A stretch of 64,000 nucleotides of DNA, from NCBI RefSeq assembly GCF_008634025.1, contig NZ_PDCM01000002.1, positions 2,108,001-2,172,000 on the forward strand, in the 5' to 3' direction. The stretch comes from Streptomyces albofaciens JCM 4342. Its GTDB lineage: Bacteria; Actinomycetota; Actinomycetes; Streptomycetales; Streptomycetaceae. The stretch's first letter is position 1. Every line of letters starts with the position of its first letter. Of the stretch, positions 26,084 to 34,720 are shown piece after piece. The notes below the pieces were generated by a model that was given only the letters and a program-made list of their open reading frames with translations, was not told the DNA's origin and made no database searches. The position numbers and the translations under genes are program-made.

Positions 26084-26821
26084 TCACCGGGCCTGATCGG
26101 TGGCCGCGGGGAACGCCGCGTCGATGGTGTCCCGGATGACGCGGTAGCAGCTGCAGGCGTTCGCTTCGAGGCGTTCCCGGTCCAGGAGCGTGATGATGCC
26201 GCGGCTGTAGCTGATGCAGCCGTCCTCGGCCAGGGCGCCCGCGACCTCGCTGACCGACGATCTGCGTACCGCGAGCATCTGGGCGAGGAACCGCTGGGTG
26301 AGCGGGAAGTGGTCGCTGTGCATCCGGTCGCCGGTCATGAGGAGCCAGCGGGCGCAGCGCTGCCGGGTGCGGTGGCTGCGGTTGCAGGCCGCGTTCCGTG
26401 CCAGCTGGGTGAACATCGTCTGGGTGCAGCGTTGCAGCAGCTGCTGGAGCTGCCCGTCCAGGACGGCGATCTCGTCGCGGAACCGGTCGGCGTCCATCCG
26501 CAGCCCCCGTCCGGGGACCTGGACCATCGCCCGTTCGGTGGGGCTGCCGACCCCCAGGAAGACCGGTAGCCCGACCATGCCCTCGTCGCCGACGGTGGCG
26601 ACCTCGACGGCCGGACCGTCCAGCTCGGCGAGGATCGAGCACACGCCCAGGATGGGGAACCACACGGTGTCGATCGACTTCCCCGGGGTGTACAGCACGT
26701 CTCCGATGTTCAGCTCGGCCGGCTCCAGGTGCGACGCCAGCCGGCGGCGCTCGGCCTCCGGCAGGGCGGCGAGGATGCGGTTGCCTTGGGGGTCGTACGG
26801 ACCGGTGGCGCCGTTCGTCAT
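26084..26821 (-). CDS. Crp/Fnr-family transcriptional regulator
   Basis: 245 aa. cNMP-like beta-roll (GDVLYTPGKSIDTVWFP, VEVATVGDEGMVGLPVFLG), then a helical region and a Crp-type HTH near 190-215 (TQRFLAQMLAVRRSSVSEVA). The Arg and Glu of a typical cAMP pocket are not clear, so the ligand may not be cAMP. The conserved CNRSHRTRQRCARWLL region is characteristic of this subgroup. It lies 24 bp after the CheB-like gene on the same strand, probably in one operon. Confidence 0.9.
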   Translation of the reverse strand: MTNGATGPYDPQGNRILAALPEAERRRLASHLEPAELNIGDVLYTPGKSIDTVWFPILGVCSILAELDGPAVEVATVGDEGMVGLPVFLGVGSPTERAMVQVPGRGLRMDADRFRDEIAVLDGQLQQLLQRCTQTMFTQLARNAACNRSHRTRQRCARWLLMTGDRMHSDHFPLTQRFLAQMLAVRRSSVSEVAGALAEDGCISYSRGIITLLDRERLEANACSCYRVIRDTIDAAFPAATDQAR

Positions 26822-26845
26822 GCGTACCCGCCTTTCGTGCCGTGA

Positions 26846-27499
26846 TCAGGCGGTGGCCTCGGGCGGGATCACCGCGGCCCAGGGCGGCAGCGACACCCGC
26901 ATCAGTCCCGCGGCGCCCGGCACCATCACCAGGCTGACCAGCGCGTGAGCCAGCACCGGCAGGGGCAGCACAAAGTCTATGCAGCCGGTGGCCATCGCGG
27001 CGCTCGGCATGCCGAAGGCTTCCGAGGTCGCGCTGTCCTGGACCAGCACCCGTCCCCCCGCGCCCCTGATGTGCCGTACGCCCAGGGCCCCGTCCTCCAG
27101 GCGCCCGGTGAGCACCGCCGCCAGGGTCCGGGGCCCGAAGGCGGCCGCGGCGGAGGCGAACATCGGATCCGCCGAACGGTGGCCGTCCGCGGCGTGCAGC
27201 GACACCTTGCCCTCGGACGTGAAGGCCGCCCACTGGCCCGCGGGGACGACGTGGGCGACGCCGGGCATCAGCTGATCGCCGTCCTCCAGCAGCCGTACGG
27301 GCAGCGAGGAACGGTATTGCAACACCCCGATCAGCCCGTCCCGCTCCCGTACGGGCCGGTGCTGCACCAGCACCACCGCGGCGGGAAACGTGTCGGGCAG
27401 CGCCTCAAGGATGTGGCGGTATGCGCTCACGCCGCCGAGCGACGCGGCCATGCAGACCACGTCGAAGGCGGCGGAGGACTTCTGAACGGTACCGAACAC
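26846..27499 (-). CDS. Stand-alone CheB-type methylesterase domain
   Basis: 217 aa. The catalytic triad of CheB is readable: S20 in AASLGG, H47 in VQHRP, and D136 in TGRLEDGALG. There is no N-terminal receiver domain. Streptomyces are non-motile and lack chemoreceptor arrays, so the substrate is unlikely to be a classical MCP. Orphan CheB domains are known in such genomes. It is followed directly by a Crp/Fnr regulator. Confidence 0.9.
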   Translation of the reverse strand: MFGTVQKSSAAFDVVCMAASLGGVSAYRHILEALPDTFPAAVVLVQHRPVRERDGLIGVLQYRSSLPVRLLEDGDQLMPGVAHVVPAGQWAAFTSEGKVSLHAADGHRSADPMFASAAAAFGPRTLAAVLTGRLEDGALGVRHIRGAGGRVLVQDSATSEAFGMPSAAMATGCIDFVLPLPVLAHALVSLVMVPGAAGLMRVSLPPWAAVIPPEATA

Positions 27500-27842
27500 A
27501 GGCCCAGCCTAATGCCCGGAACCGTACACAGGAGCACGGTGTGGCCGAAGCCCCACGGCGGGCGGGGCCGGGGACGGCCCGCCCGGTGGTCAGCGGCGGC
27601 TGAATACGGTGGCGCGGCAGGCCCGCCGCCTGCCGCGCCACGGAGCGGTGCGAGGCGGGATCCTCGCGGTCGGCGAGGACCGGCAGACGCCGGCGCGCCT
27701 CGGCGGCGCCTTCGGGCTCAAGGCCGGCGGAGGTGTCGAGCAGGCGCTTGGTGGCCTTGGGCGTGAGCTCAGCCCGAAGCCGGGTCGTCCTCGTCGCAAA
27801 GTCGAATGCGTCGTGATCTCCGGTGCTGAAGAATTCCGGGGT
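27500..27842. other. 343-bp gap with a large hairpin
   Basis: Between the divergent cheB-like and aph(3') genes. A perfect hairpin lies at 27609-27641 (listed separately). From about 27609 the aph frame is open upstream of its ATG but reads as low-quality protein, so no gene is called. No clear promoter was identified. Confidence 0.5.
27609..27641. terminator. Perfect 14-bp hairpin in a divergent intergenic region
   Basis: GTGGCGCGGCAGGC (27609-27622) pairs with GCCTGCCGCGCCAC (27628-27641) around a 5-nt loop. It has the strength of a terminator, but neither neighbour reads into it from its 3' end. It may be a relic of a lost gene, or an insulator or attenuator before aph(3'). Confidence 0.6.
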
Positions 27843-28658
27843 ATGGACAGTGAGCTGCGGGTGTTGCGTCGTCGGTATTCCGGCCATGAGTGGGTGGCGG
27901 TGAATGACGGGGCCTCGGGGGCTGATGTGTTTCGTCTCAGGGGCGGGACGCGGGAGTTGTTCGTCAAAGTGGCGGCTGCCGATGTGTCCGCGGCATCCGG
28001 GCTGAGTGTGCCGGCTGAGGCGGAGCGGCTGGTGTGGCTGGCGGAGGAAGGGATTCCCGTACCGCGTGTTGTGGAGAGCGGTGGGGACGGGGAGGTGACG
28101 TGGTTGGTCACCGAAGCGGTTCCGGGGCGTCCGGCCGCCGCGCGGTGGCCGCGGCAGCAGCGGCAGGACGTGGCCGTCGCGCTGGCCGGGCTCGCTCGTT
28201 CGCTGCACGGGTTGGACCGGGAACGGTGTCCGTTCGACCGCAGTCTGGCGGTGACGGTGCCGCAGGCGGCTCGTGCCGTTGCTGAAGGGAGCGTCGATCT
28301 GACGGATCTGGACGAGGAGCGGGCGGGATGGTCGGGAGAGCGGCTGCTCGCGGAGCTGGAACGGACCCGGCCCGCGACCGAAGACCTGGTGGTCTGCCAC
28401 GGTGATCTCTGCCCGGACAACGTACTGCTCGACCCCCGTACCTGCGAGGTGACCGGGCTGATCGACGTGGGGCGGGCCGGGCTCGCGGACCGGCACTGCG
28501 ATCTGGCCCTGACGCTGCGCGAGTTGGCCCATGAGGAGGACCCGTGGTTCGGGCCGGAGTGTGTCGCGGCGTTCTTGCGGGAGTACGGGCGCGGGCGGGA
28601 GGAGGCGGTCTCGGAGGACCGGCTGGCGTTCTACCGGCTGCTGGACGAGTTCTTCTGA
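27843..28658 (+). CDS. aph(3'): APH(3')-V-like aminoglycoside 3'-phosphotransferase
   Basis: 271 aa. The whole length follows the APH(3')-V type of neomycin producers: RRRYSGHEWVAVNDGASGAD, GIPVPRVVESG, WLVTEAVPG, then the catalytic loop VVCHGDLCPDNVLLDP, the metal site VTGLIDVGRAGLADRHCDLA, and the C-terminal FYRLLDEFF. Such kinases inactivate neomycin- and kanamycin-type drugs in the cytoplasm. No aminoglycoside biosynthetic genes are nearby, so it may be an orphan resistance gene. Its ribosome site is weak. Confidence 0.9.
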   Translation: MDSELRVLRRRYSGHEWVAVNDGASGADVFRLRGGTRELFVKVAAADVSAASGLSVPAEAERLVWLAEEGIPVPRVVESGGDGEVTWLVTEAVPGRPAAARWPRQQRQDVAVALAGLARSLHGLDRERCPFDRSLAVTVPQAARAVAEGSVDLTDLDEERAGWSGERLLAELERTRPATEDLVVCHGDLCPDNVLLDPRTCEVTGLIDVGRAGLADRHCDLALTLRELAHEEDPWFGPECVAAFLREYGRGREEAVSEDRLAFYRLLDEFF

Positions 28659-28708
28659 GGTACGGCTGAGGCGGGGGCGGTGCTGGTGGCTGGGTAGGGT
28701 TGCGTCGC

Positions 28709-29365
28709 GTGGGTGACAGCACAGTGTGGACGTTGGCCATCGCGTCCGTGACGGGCGGTACGGCGGTCCTGGCGAGTTGGGTGGCCGGGCGGGGCAGTAC
28801 CCGGGCCGCTCGGATACAGGCGGAGATCGCCGCCCGGTCGCAGCGGGCCGAGCGGCTGCGGGAGAGCCGCCGGGCCGCGTACCTCGATCTGATCGAGCAG
28901 ACCCACCGCATGGGCGAGCTGTACTGGGAGATCCTGGCACTGCTGCGGAACGGTGCCGGTGGCGGCGACGGCCCCGGTGGGGCCGCTGGTGCGGGCGTCG
29001 TGGGTGGTGCCGGTGGTGCCGGTGGTGCCGGTGGTGCCGGTGGTGCCGGTGGTGCCGGTGGTGCCGGTGGTGCCGGTGGTGCGGGCAGCATGGCGGATGC
29101 TCTGAAGGAACTGCACGACCGGGAGATCGCGGAGTACGCGAAGATCCGTCGCTGTGCCCGGGTCGTCGAGCTGGAGGGGCCGCCCGAGGCGGCGGCCGCC
29201 GCGCTCGCCCTCCAGCGGACGACCGGCACGTTCTACCGGTGCGTCAAGGCCGCGATGGAGGGCGACCCCGACGCCCGGGAGGAGTTCCGTACCGCCTTCT
29301 CGCCTTTCTGGGCGGCGCTGGAGGACTTCATAGAGGCCGCCCGCACCGCCCACCAGGCGGGGTGA
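28709..29365 (+). CDS. Membrane-anchored coiled-coil protein with Gly-Gly-Ala repeat
   Basis: 218 aa. One N-terminal TM segment (VWTLAIASVTGGTAVLASWVA) leads to a basic coiled coil (RAARIQAEIAARSQRAERLRE), a Gly-Gly-Ala tract of about 30 residues made by a 9-bp minisatellite, then a second helical part. This layout (TM, helix, helix) is common in Streptomyces hypothetical proteins. No enzymatic motif is seen and the function is unknown. The GTG start was chosen; a TTG lies 9 bp upstream. Its 3' end overlaps the convergent ABC ATPase gene by 38 bp. Confidence 0.7.
   Translation: MGDSTVWTLAIASVTGGTAVLASWVAGRGSTRAARIQAEIAARSQRAERLRESRRAAYLDLIEQTHRMGELYWEILALLRNGAGGGDGPGGAAGAGVVGGAGGAGGAGGAGGAGGAGGAGGAGGAGSMADALKELHDREIAEYAKIRRCARVVELEGPPEAAAAALALQRTTGTFYRCVKAAMEGDPDAREEFRTAFSPFWAALEDFIEAARTAHQAG
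29003..29083 (+). repeat. 9-bp minisatellite, eight perfect copies
   Basis: GGTGGTGCC is repeated eight times exactly (29003-29074) plus one GGTGGTGCG. It stays in frame and encodes Gly-Gly-Ala. The perfect identity suggests recent slippage and likely length variation. Confidence 0.95.
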
Positions 29366-31106
29366 GCGGAAGGGCCTGCGTCCGGGGCGCCGTCGTACGC
29401 GGCTTCATCGAAGTCGTCGGCCCTGTCGGCTCCATCGGCTCCATCGACGTCATCGAGGCTTCGACCAGGGCCGCCGTGAAGGGGTGGCCGGGCGCCGTGA
29501 GGACTCGGCCGGCAGGCCCCTGTTCGACCGCGTCGCCTGCGTCCAGGACCAGGATCTGGTCGGCTGTGGTGGCCGTGCTCAGGTCATGGGTGATCCATAC
29601 CAGTGCCAGGTCCGGCTGGTCGCGCAGGTGGCGGTCGAGGACGGTGAGGATGCCGTGCCGGGTGACGGTGTCCAGGCCCGAGGTGATCTCATCACAGATC
29701 AGGACGCGGGGGCGGGCGAGGAGGGCGCGGGCGAGGGCCGCGCGCTGGAGTTCGCCTCCGGAGAGCCGGTCGGGGCGGCTGTGGAGGTGCTGCTCGCCCA
29801 GCCCGACCTCGGCGAGCAGTGCGCGGGCCTCCCCCATGGCGTCCGCGGGGGCGGATCCGCGCAGGCGGATCGCTGTGCGGGCGACCTGTGCCAGGACCGT
29901 GCGGTGTTCGTCGAAGGAAGCCGGTGCGTCCTGGAAGACGTACTGGACGGCCGCCAGGTGCGCGGGCGTACGGTCGCGCAGGCTGCGTGGCAGTGGTACG
30001 CCGTCGAGGAGGACCTCCCCTTCGTACGTACGGTGGAGGCCTGCCAGGCACCGGCCGAGCGTCGTCTTGCCGCTGCCGGAACGGCCGACGACCGCCACGC
30101 GCCGACCGGCCTGGAGGCGGAGGGAGGCGTTGCGCAGCACCTCGACGGTACGGCGGGACCCGCTGCCGCGGTGGTGAGCGGTCAGGGCACGAACCTCCAG
30201 TACGGGGAGGGGTTCCGGGACGGGGAGGGGTTCCGGTACGGAAGCGGGCTTCGATACGGAACGGGGACCCGGTACGGGACGGGCAGCCGGTACGGGACGG
30301 GCAGCCGCGTCAGAGGCGGGTTCCGGCTCCGGTTCGGTACGGGCGCCGGCGCCGGCGCCGGCCCGCGCCTCCCGGGGCGCGAACAGCCGCCGCGTCCAGG
30401 CGTGCCGGGGCGCCGACGCCACCTGCTCCGCCGGCCCCGCCTCGACCACTCGGCCGCCTTTGAGGACCACGATCTCGTCGGCGAGTTCCCGCACCACGTC
30501 CAGGTCGTGGCTCAGCAGCAGGACGCCGATGTCCTGCTGGACGACCGACATCAGTTCCGCCACGATGCGGCGCTTGGTGAGGGCGTCCTGGCCGGTCGTC
30601 GGTTCGTCGGCGACCACGACGCGGGCGCCGAGCAGGAGGGCCTGGGCGAGGACGACGCGCTGTTGCTGGCCGCCGGACAGCTGGTGCGGGTAGCGGCGCA
30701 GAAGGTCCGCGCCGTCCGGGAGTTGGGCCCGGGTGAGGGCCTCGGCGACGCGGTGTTCGGCGGCCTTGGCGCGCTCGCGGCGCGGGAGGTGGCGTACCTG
30801 TGTACGGGCGATGTCGGCGAGCAGGGCGCCGGCCCGGCGGGCGGGGTTGAGGACGGCCGCCGGGTGCTGCGGCACATGGCCGACCAGGCCGCCGGTGACG
30901 GTCACCGTGCCCGTGACCCGGGCGCCCGGCGGGTACGCGCCGAGCAGGGCCAGGCCCGTGGTGGTCTTGCCGCTGCCGGAGGCGCCGACCAGGGCGGTGA
31001 CCGCGCCCGCGCGGACCCGCAGGCCCACTCCGTCGACGACGGCCCGGTCGCCGACCTCGACCCGCAGGTCGTCGACCTCGGCGACGATGTTCGCTGCCGC
31101 GCTCAC
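29328..31106 (-). CDS. ABC transporter ATPase, two fused nucleotide-binding domains (Opp/Nik type)
   Basis: 592 aa. NBD1 has GASGSGKTT, LSGGQQQR and VVADEPTTGQD. A Pro/Glu/Val-rich linker follows (about 265-320, with VPEPLP repeats). NBD2 has GRSGSGKTT, LSGGELQR and LICDEITSGLD. This DppD-DppF/NikD-NikE fusion powers uptake through the two upstream permeases. It starts at the GTG overlapping the permease stop by 4 bp. The last 13 codons overlap the convergent repeat-protein gene. It is the terminal gene of the metallophore-like operon. Confidence 0.93.
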   Translation of the reverse strand: MSAAANIVAEVDDLRVEVGDRAVVDGVGLRVRAGAVTALVGASGSGKTTTGLALLGAYPPGARVTGTVTVTGGLVGHVPQHPAAVLNPARRAGALLADIARTQVRHLPRRERAKAAEHRVAEALTRAQLPDGADLLRRYPHQLSGGQQQRVVLAQALLLGARVVVADEPTTGQDALTKRRIVAELMSVVQQDIGVLLLSHDLDVVRELADEIVVLKGGRVVEAGPAEQVASAPRHAWTRRLFAPREARAGAGAGARTEPEPEPASDAAARPVPAARPVPGPRSVSKPASVPEPLPVPEPLPVLEVRALTAHHRGSGSRRTVEVLRNASLRLQAGRRVAVVGRSGSGKTTLGRCLAGLHRTYEGEVLLDGVPLPRSLRDRTPAHLAAVQYVFQDAPASFDEHRTVLAQVARTAIRLRGSAPADAMGEARALLAEVGLGEQHLHSRPDRLSGGELQRAALARALLARPRVLICDEITSGLDTVTRHGILTVLDRHLRDQPDLALVWITHDLSTATTADQILVLDAGDAVEQGPAGRVLTAPGHPFTAALVEASMTSMEPMEPTGPTTSMKPRTTAPRTQALPLTPPGGRCGRPL

Positions 31107-32095
31107 CGGCGGCCCTCCTCGGTGTGTCGTCGGACGGATGGGGGCAAGGGCCCAGGACGAGACCGCGGGCGCTTTGGGCGCTTCAGATACTTCAGGTGCT
31201 CTCCGTCCTCCCGGCCTTTCCTTCCCTCCCCCTCCAGCAGCGCGTCGAAGAGCAGGTTGCCGCCCATCGACAGGGCCACGATCAGCAGCGCGGGCACGAC
31301 CACGGCCCATGGCTGTATGAACAGCCCGGTACGGTTGCGGTCGACCATGACCGCCCAGTCCGCCGCGTCCGGTTCCACGCCGACGCCCAGGAACGCGGCG
31401 GTGGCGACGAGGTAGAGCACGCCGGTCAGCCGTACGCCCGCGTCGGCGGCGAAGGTGCGCAGCGCGGACCGGCCGACGTAGCCGACCGCCGTGCGCCACC
31501 AGGTCTCGCCCTGCATGCGCAGTGCCTCGACGGCGGGGCGGGCGGCCGCTTCGGAGGCGGCGGCGCGTACGATGCGGGCCGCGTCCGGGATGTTGACCAG
31601 GGCCACCAGCAGTGCGAGACCCGCGGCCCCCGGCGCGAAGACGGCCGCGACCAGCAGGATCAGCAGCAGCGACGGCACGGCGAGCAGCACGTCCAGCGGG
31701 CGCATCAGCAGTTCTTCGAGCCAGGCGCGGTGGGTGAGGGCGGCGGCCAGGCCCAGTGGCACGGCGACCGCGTAGGCGAGGGCGGTCGCGGCCAGCGCGA
31801 CGAGCACCACCGACTGCCCGCCGAGCAGGATCTGCCGCCACACGTCGCGACCGACGAAGTCGGTGCCGAGCCAGTGGCCGCCGCCGAGGGTGAAGGACGC
31901 GGTGCGCGGCCCGGCGTCGCCCGCGAACAGCGGGCCCAGGAGGGCGAGCAGCAGGGGCACCGCGGCGATCAGCAGTCCGGCCCGGCCGGGCCACCGCGCC
32001 GCCCTCTTCGCCCACGCCGTCGCTCCGCCGCGCATCGCCCTCTTCGCCCACGCCGTCGCCTCGCCGCGCGTCGCCCGCTTCAGCCGTTCGGTCAT
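31103..32095 (-). CDS. ABC transporter permease (DppC/NikC type)
   Basis: 330 aa. A repeated basic N-terminus (two ATAWAKRA copies) is followed by about six TM segments and the BPD_transp motif NIPDAARIVRAAASEAAARPAVEALRMQG shifted to the EAA loop. GTDFVGRDVWRQILLGG is typical of DppC/OppC. The ATG overlaps the preceding stop by 1 bp (TGATG); a GTG 3 bp upstream is possible. It is the inner-membrane partner of the next permease. Confidence 0.92.
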   Translation of the reverse strand: MTERLKRATRGEATAWAKRAMRGGATAWAKRAARWPGRAGLLIAAVPLLLALLGPLFAGDAGPRTASFTLGGGHWLGTDFVGRDVWRQILLGGQSVVLVALAATALAYAVAVPLGLAAALTHRAWLEELLMRPLDVLLAVPSLLLILLVAAVFAPGAAGLALLVALVNIPDAARIVRAAASEAAARPAVEALRMQGETWWRTAVGYVGRSALRTFAADAGVRLTGVLYLVATAAFLGVGVEPDAADWAVMVDRNRTGLFIQPWAVVVPALLIVALSMGGNLLFDALLEGEGRKGREDGEHLKYLKRPKRPRSRPGPLPPSVRRHTEEGRR

Positions 32096-33063
32096 CACGC
32101 CACCACCTCCGCCCGCGGCGCCAGCCGTCGGGCCACCAGGTCGGCGCCGAGGTTGAGGACGACCGCGATGACGCCGAAGACCACGGCCAGGCCCTGGACC
32201 ACCGGGACGTCGCGTTCGGCGACCGCGTTCATCAGGACGGTGCCCAGGCCCGGGATCACGAACAGGGCCTCGACGACGATCACTCCGCACAGCAGCCAGT
32301 CGACGGTGCGGGCGAGCTGCTGGGCGGCGGGCGCGAGGGCGTTCGGCAGGGCGTGCAGGTAGCGGACGCGCGCGGTGGACAGGCCGTACCGGGTCGCCTG
32401 GCGCACGTACGGGGACCGCAGCGCGTCGATCATGCCGGCCCGTACCAGGCGGCTGATCGAGCACACCGGCCGGGAGAGCAGTACGAGGACGGGCAGGACC
32501 AGGACGGCGGGGTGGGCGAGCAGGTCGCCGCCGAAGCCGACGGCGGTCGGCGGGAGCCAGCCCAGCCGCAGCGCGAAGAGGGTGACCAGGAGCACGCCGA
32601 GGGCGAATTCCGGTACGGCGTAGACGGCGAGGGTGGCGGAGCTGACCAGCCGGTCGGCGAGCGAGCCCGCGCGCCGTGCCGCGAGCACGCCGAGCCCGAC
32701 CCCGACGGGTACGAGCAGCACCACGGTGATGGCGGCGAGCAGCAGGGTGGGGCCGAAGCCGTCGGCGAGGTAGCCGGCGACGGGGCGGCCGGAGGCGAGT
32801 GAGGTCCCGAGGTCGCCGTGCAGCAGTCCGAGGACCCAGTCGGCGAACCGTTCGGGGGCCGGCCGGTCCAGGCCCAGTTCCGTACGGATGGCCGCGATGC
32901 GGGCCGGGTCGGGCTGGTCGCCGGCCAGGGCGACGGCGGCGTCCCCGGGCAGCGCCTCGGTCAGCGCGAAGACCAGCAGCGCGACGGCGGCGGTCTGCGC
33001 CGCGCCGAGCAGCAGCCGGCGCGTGAGCCAGGCGCGCAGCGGCGGCGTCCCTCCTCCCCTCAC
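32095..33063 (-). CDS. ABC transporter permease (DppB/NikB type)
   Basis: 322 aa. Six TM segments, N-terminal LTRRLLLGAAQTAAVALLVF, the GDLGTSLASGRPVAGYL box, and the EAA loop SPYVRQATRYGLSTARVRYLH. These are standard for DppB/NikB. It starts at the GTG overlapping the binding-protein stop by 4 bp. It probably imports a metal complex or small peptide together with its neighbours. Confidence 0.92.
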   Translation of the reverse strand: MRGGGTPPLRAWLTRRLLLGAAQTAAVALLVFALTEALPGDAAVALAGDQPDPARIAAIRTELGLDRPAPERFADWVLGLLHGDLGTSLASGRPVAGYLADGFGPTLLLAAITVVLLVPVGVGLGVLAARRAGSLADRLVSSATLAVYAVPEFALGVLLVTLFALRLGWLPPTAVGFGGDLLAHPAVLVLPVLVLLSRPVCSISRLVRAGMIDALRSPYVRQATRYGLSTARVRYLHALPNALAPAAQQLARTVDWLLCGVIVVEALFVIPGLGTVLMNAVAERDVPVVQGLAVVFGVIAVVLNLGADLVARRLAPRAEVVA

Positions 33064-34664
33064 GCCAGCCACACCTTGTCGAACCGTGCCCAGTCCAGGG
33101 TGTTGGCGGGCGCGTCGGGTGCCACGCCGCGCACCCGGCGGGACGTGCCGACGATCCAGTCCGCGAAGCCCCACACCAGGAAGCCGCCCTCGGCGTACAG
33201 GCGGCGCTGCATCCGCCCGTACACCGCCGCGCGCTCCTTCTTGTCCTTGGTGGACTGGGCCTGCTGGTACAGGGCGTCGAAGTCCTTGTGGTGCCACTTG
33301 GTGGCGTTGGTGGTGGAGTCGCTGAGCAGGCGCTGGGAGATGTGCGACTCGATGGGCATGGCGCCGGAGCGGTAGCAGCACAGGGTGCCGCTGTCGAGGA
33401 TGTCGCTCCAGTAGCTGTCCTTGCTGCCGGACCGGACCCGGACGGTGACGCCCGCCTTGGCGGCCTGGTCGCGGAAGATGCCGGCGGCCTCGGTGAACCC
33501 GGCGGCGACGGGCGAGGTGTCGAGGGTGATCCGCAGGTCCTCGGCGCCCGCCTGCTTGAGGAGGTGGCGGGCCCGGTCGAGGTCCTGGTGGCGCTGCGGC
33601 AGGTCGCCCGCGTAGTACTCGTAGCCCTTGCCGAACAGGTCGTTGCCGATCTCGCCCGCGCCGGAGAGCGCGCCGTCCACCAGCTCCTTGCGGTCGGCGA
33701 TGAGGAAGAACGCCTCGCGGACCCGCTGGTCGTCGAACGGGGCGCGGTCGGTCTTCATCGCGAAGGACTGCATGGCGCTGTTGCGCAGCCGGACGATCTC
33801 GATCCGGCCCTTGCCCTCGTGGGCGCGCGCGGTGGTGGGGTTGAGTTCGTGCGCGTACTCGACCTGGCCGCCGAGCAGGGCGTTGACGCGTGCCGATTCC
33901 TCGTTGGCGACGACGAATTCCAGCTCGTCCAGGTGCGGGGCGCCGTCCCAGTAGGCGTCGTTGCGCCGGAGGACGCAGGAGCGGCCCGGGGCGAAGGAGA
34001 CGAAGCGGAAGGGGCCGGAGCCGACGGGCTTGGCGAAGTCCGCGGTGGTCGTGCCGTCGGGGACGATGTACGCGCCGAACGCGGCCAGCACATTGGGGAA
34101 TTCGGCGGTGGGGCGCTTCAGCCGGAATTCGACGGTGTCCGGCGAGACCGCCCGGCTGGCGGCGAGGTCGATGGGTTCCAGGGACGCCTTGGCGCGGTAC
34201 GCCTTCTTGGGGTCGGCTATGCGGCGGAAGCTGTAGAGGACGTCCTCGGCGGTGACCGGCCTGCCGTCGTGGAAGGCCGCCTTGCGCAGGGTGACCCGCC
34301 AGCGGTCGAGGGTGTCGTTGGGTTCCCACTTGGCGGCCAGGCGGGGGCGGGCGGCCATGTCGGTGCCGCAGTCGGCCAGCTTGTCGTAGAGGGCCTTGGC
34401 GCGGGCGGCGTCGGCGAAGAGGTTGCCCAGGTGCGGGTCGAGGGTTTCGGAGGCGCCGCCTCCGGCGAAGGCGGCGCGCAGCCGGCCGCCGCGCCGGGGG
34501 CGGCCGCCGCTGTCCGAGGGGCCGGGGGAGGTTCCGCAGCCGGCCAGGAAGAGCCCGGCGGTGGCCGTGACACCTGCGGTCGCGGCGAGGAAGCCGCGCC
34601 GTCGCAGGCCGGGGAGGTCGCCGGTTTCCCTGCTGGTCTTCAGGGAGGGAGGGAGTTCGCTCAT
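33060..34664 (-). CDS. Solute-binding lipoprotein, SBP family 5 (peptide/nickel type)
   Basis: 534 aa. Tat-type lipoprotein signal: RRRGFLAATAG, then LFLAGCGT with the lipobox Cys near residue 43. The family 5 SBP fold follows (SETLDPHLGN, TLRKAAFHDGRPVTAEDVLYSF, FVVANEESARVNALL). It captures substrate outside the membrane for the permease pair. Family 5 members bind peptides, Ni2+ or metal-ligand complexes; here the metal-box operon favours a metallophore complex. It lies 56 bp after the methyltransferase gene. Confidence 0.92.
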   Translation of the reverse strand: MSELPPSLKTSRETGDLPGLRRRGFLAATAGVTATAGLFLAGCGTSPGPSDSGGRPRRGGRLRAAFAGGGASETLDPHLGNLFADAARAKALYDKLADCGTDMAARPRLAAKWEPNDTLDRWRVTLRKAAFHDGRPVTAEDVLYSFRRIADPKKAYRAKASLEPIDLAASRAVSPDTVEFRLKRPTAEFPNVLAAFGAYIVPDGTTTADFAKPVGSGPFRFVSFAPGRSCVLRRNDAYWDGAPHLDELEFVVANEESARVNALLGGQVEYAHELNPTTARAHEGKGRIEIVRLRNSAMQSFAMKTDRAPFDDQRVREAFFLIADRKELVDGALSGAGEIGNDLFGKGYEYYAGDLPQRHQDLDRARHLLKQAGAEDLRITLDTSPVAAGFTEAAGIFRDQAAKAGVTVRVRSGSKDSYWSDILDSGTLCCYRSGAMPIESHISQRLLSDSTTNATKWHHKDFDALYQQAQSTKDKKERAAVYGRMQRRLYAEGGFLVWGFADWIVGTSRRVRGVAPDAPANTLDWARFDKVWLA

Positions 34665-34720
34665 GGTAGGTCACGCCTCATGAAGTGTGGGTGGGCTGGA
34701 GGACTGGACGGGGCGGGCGT

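Noticed and set aside
28700..28708. TTG at 28700 as start of the Gly-Gly-Ala protein
   Set aside because: GTG at 28709 is a commoner start and gives a natural N-terminus before the TM segment; evidence either way is thin.
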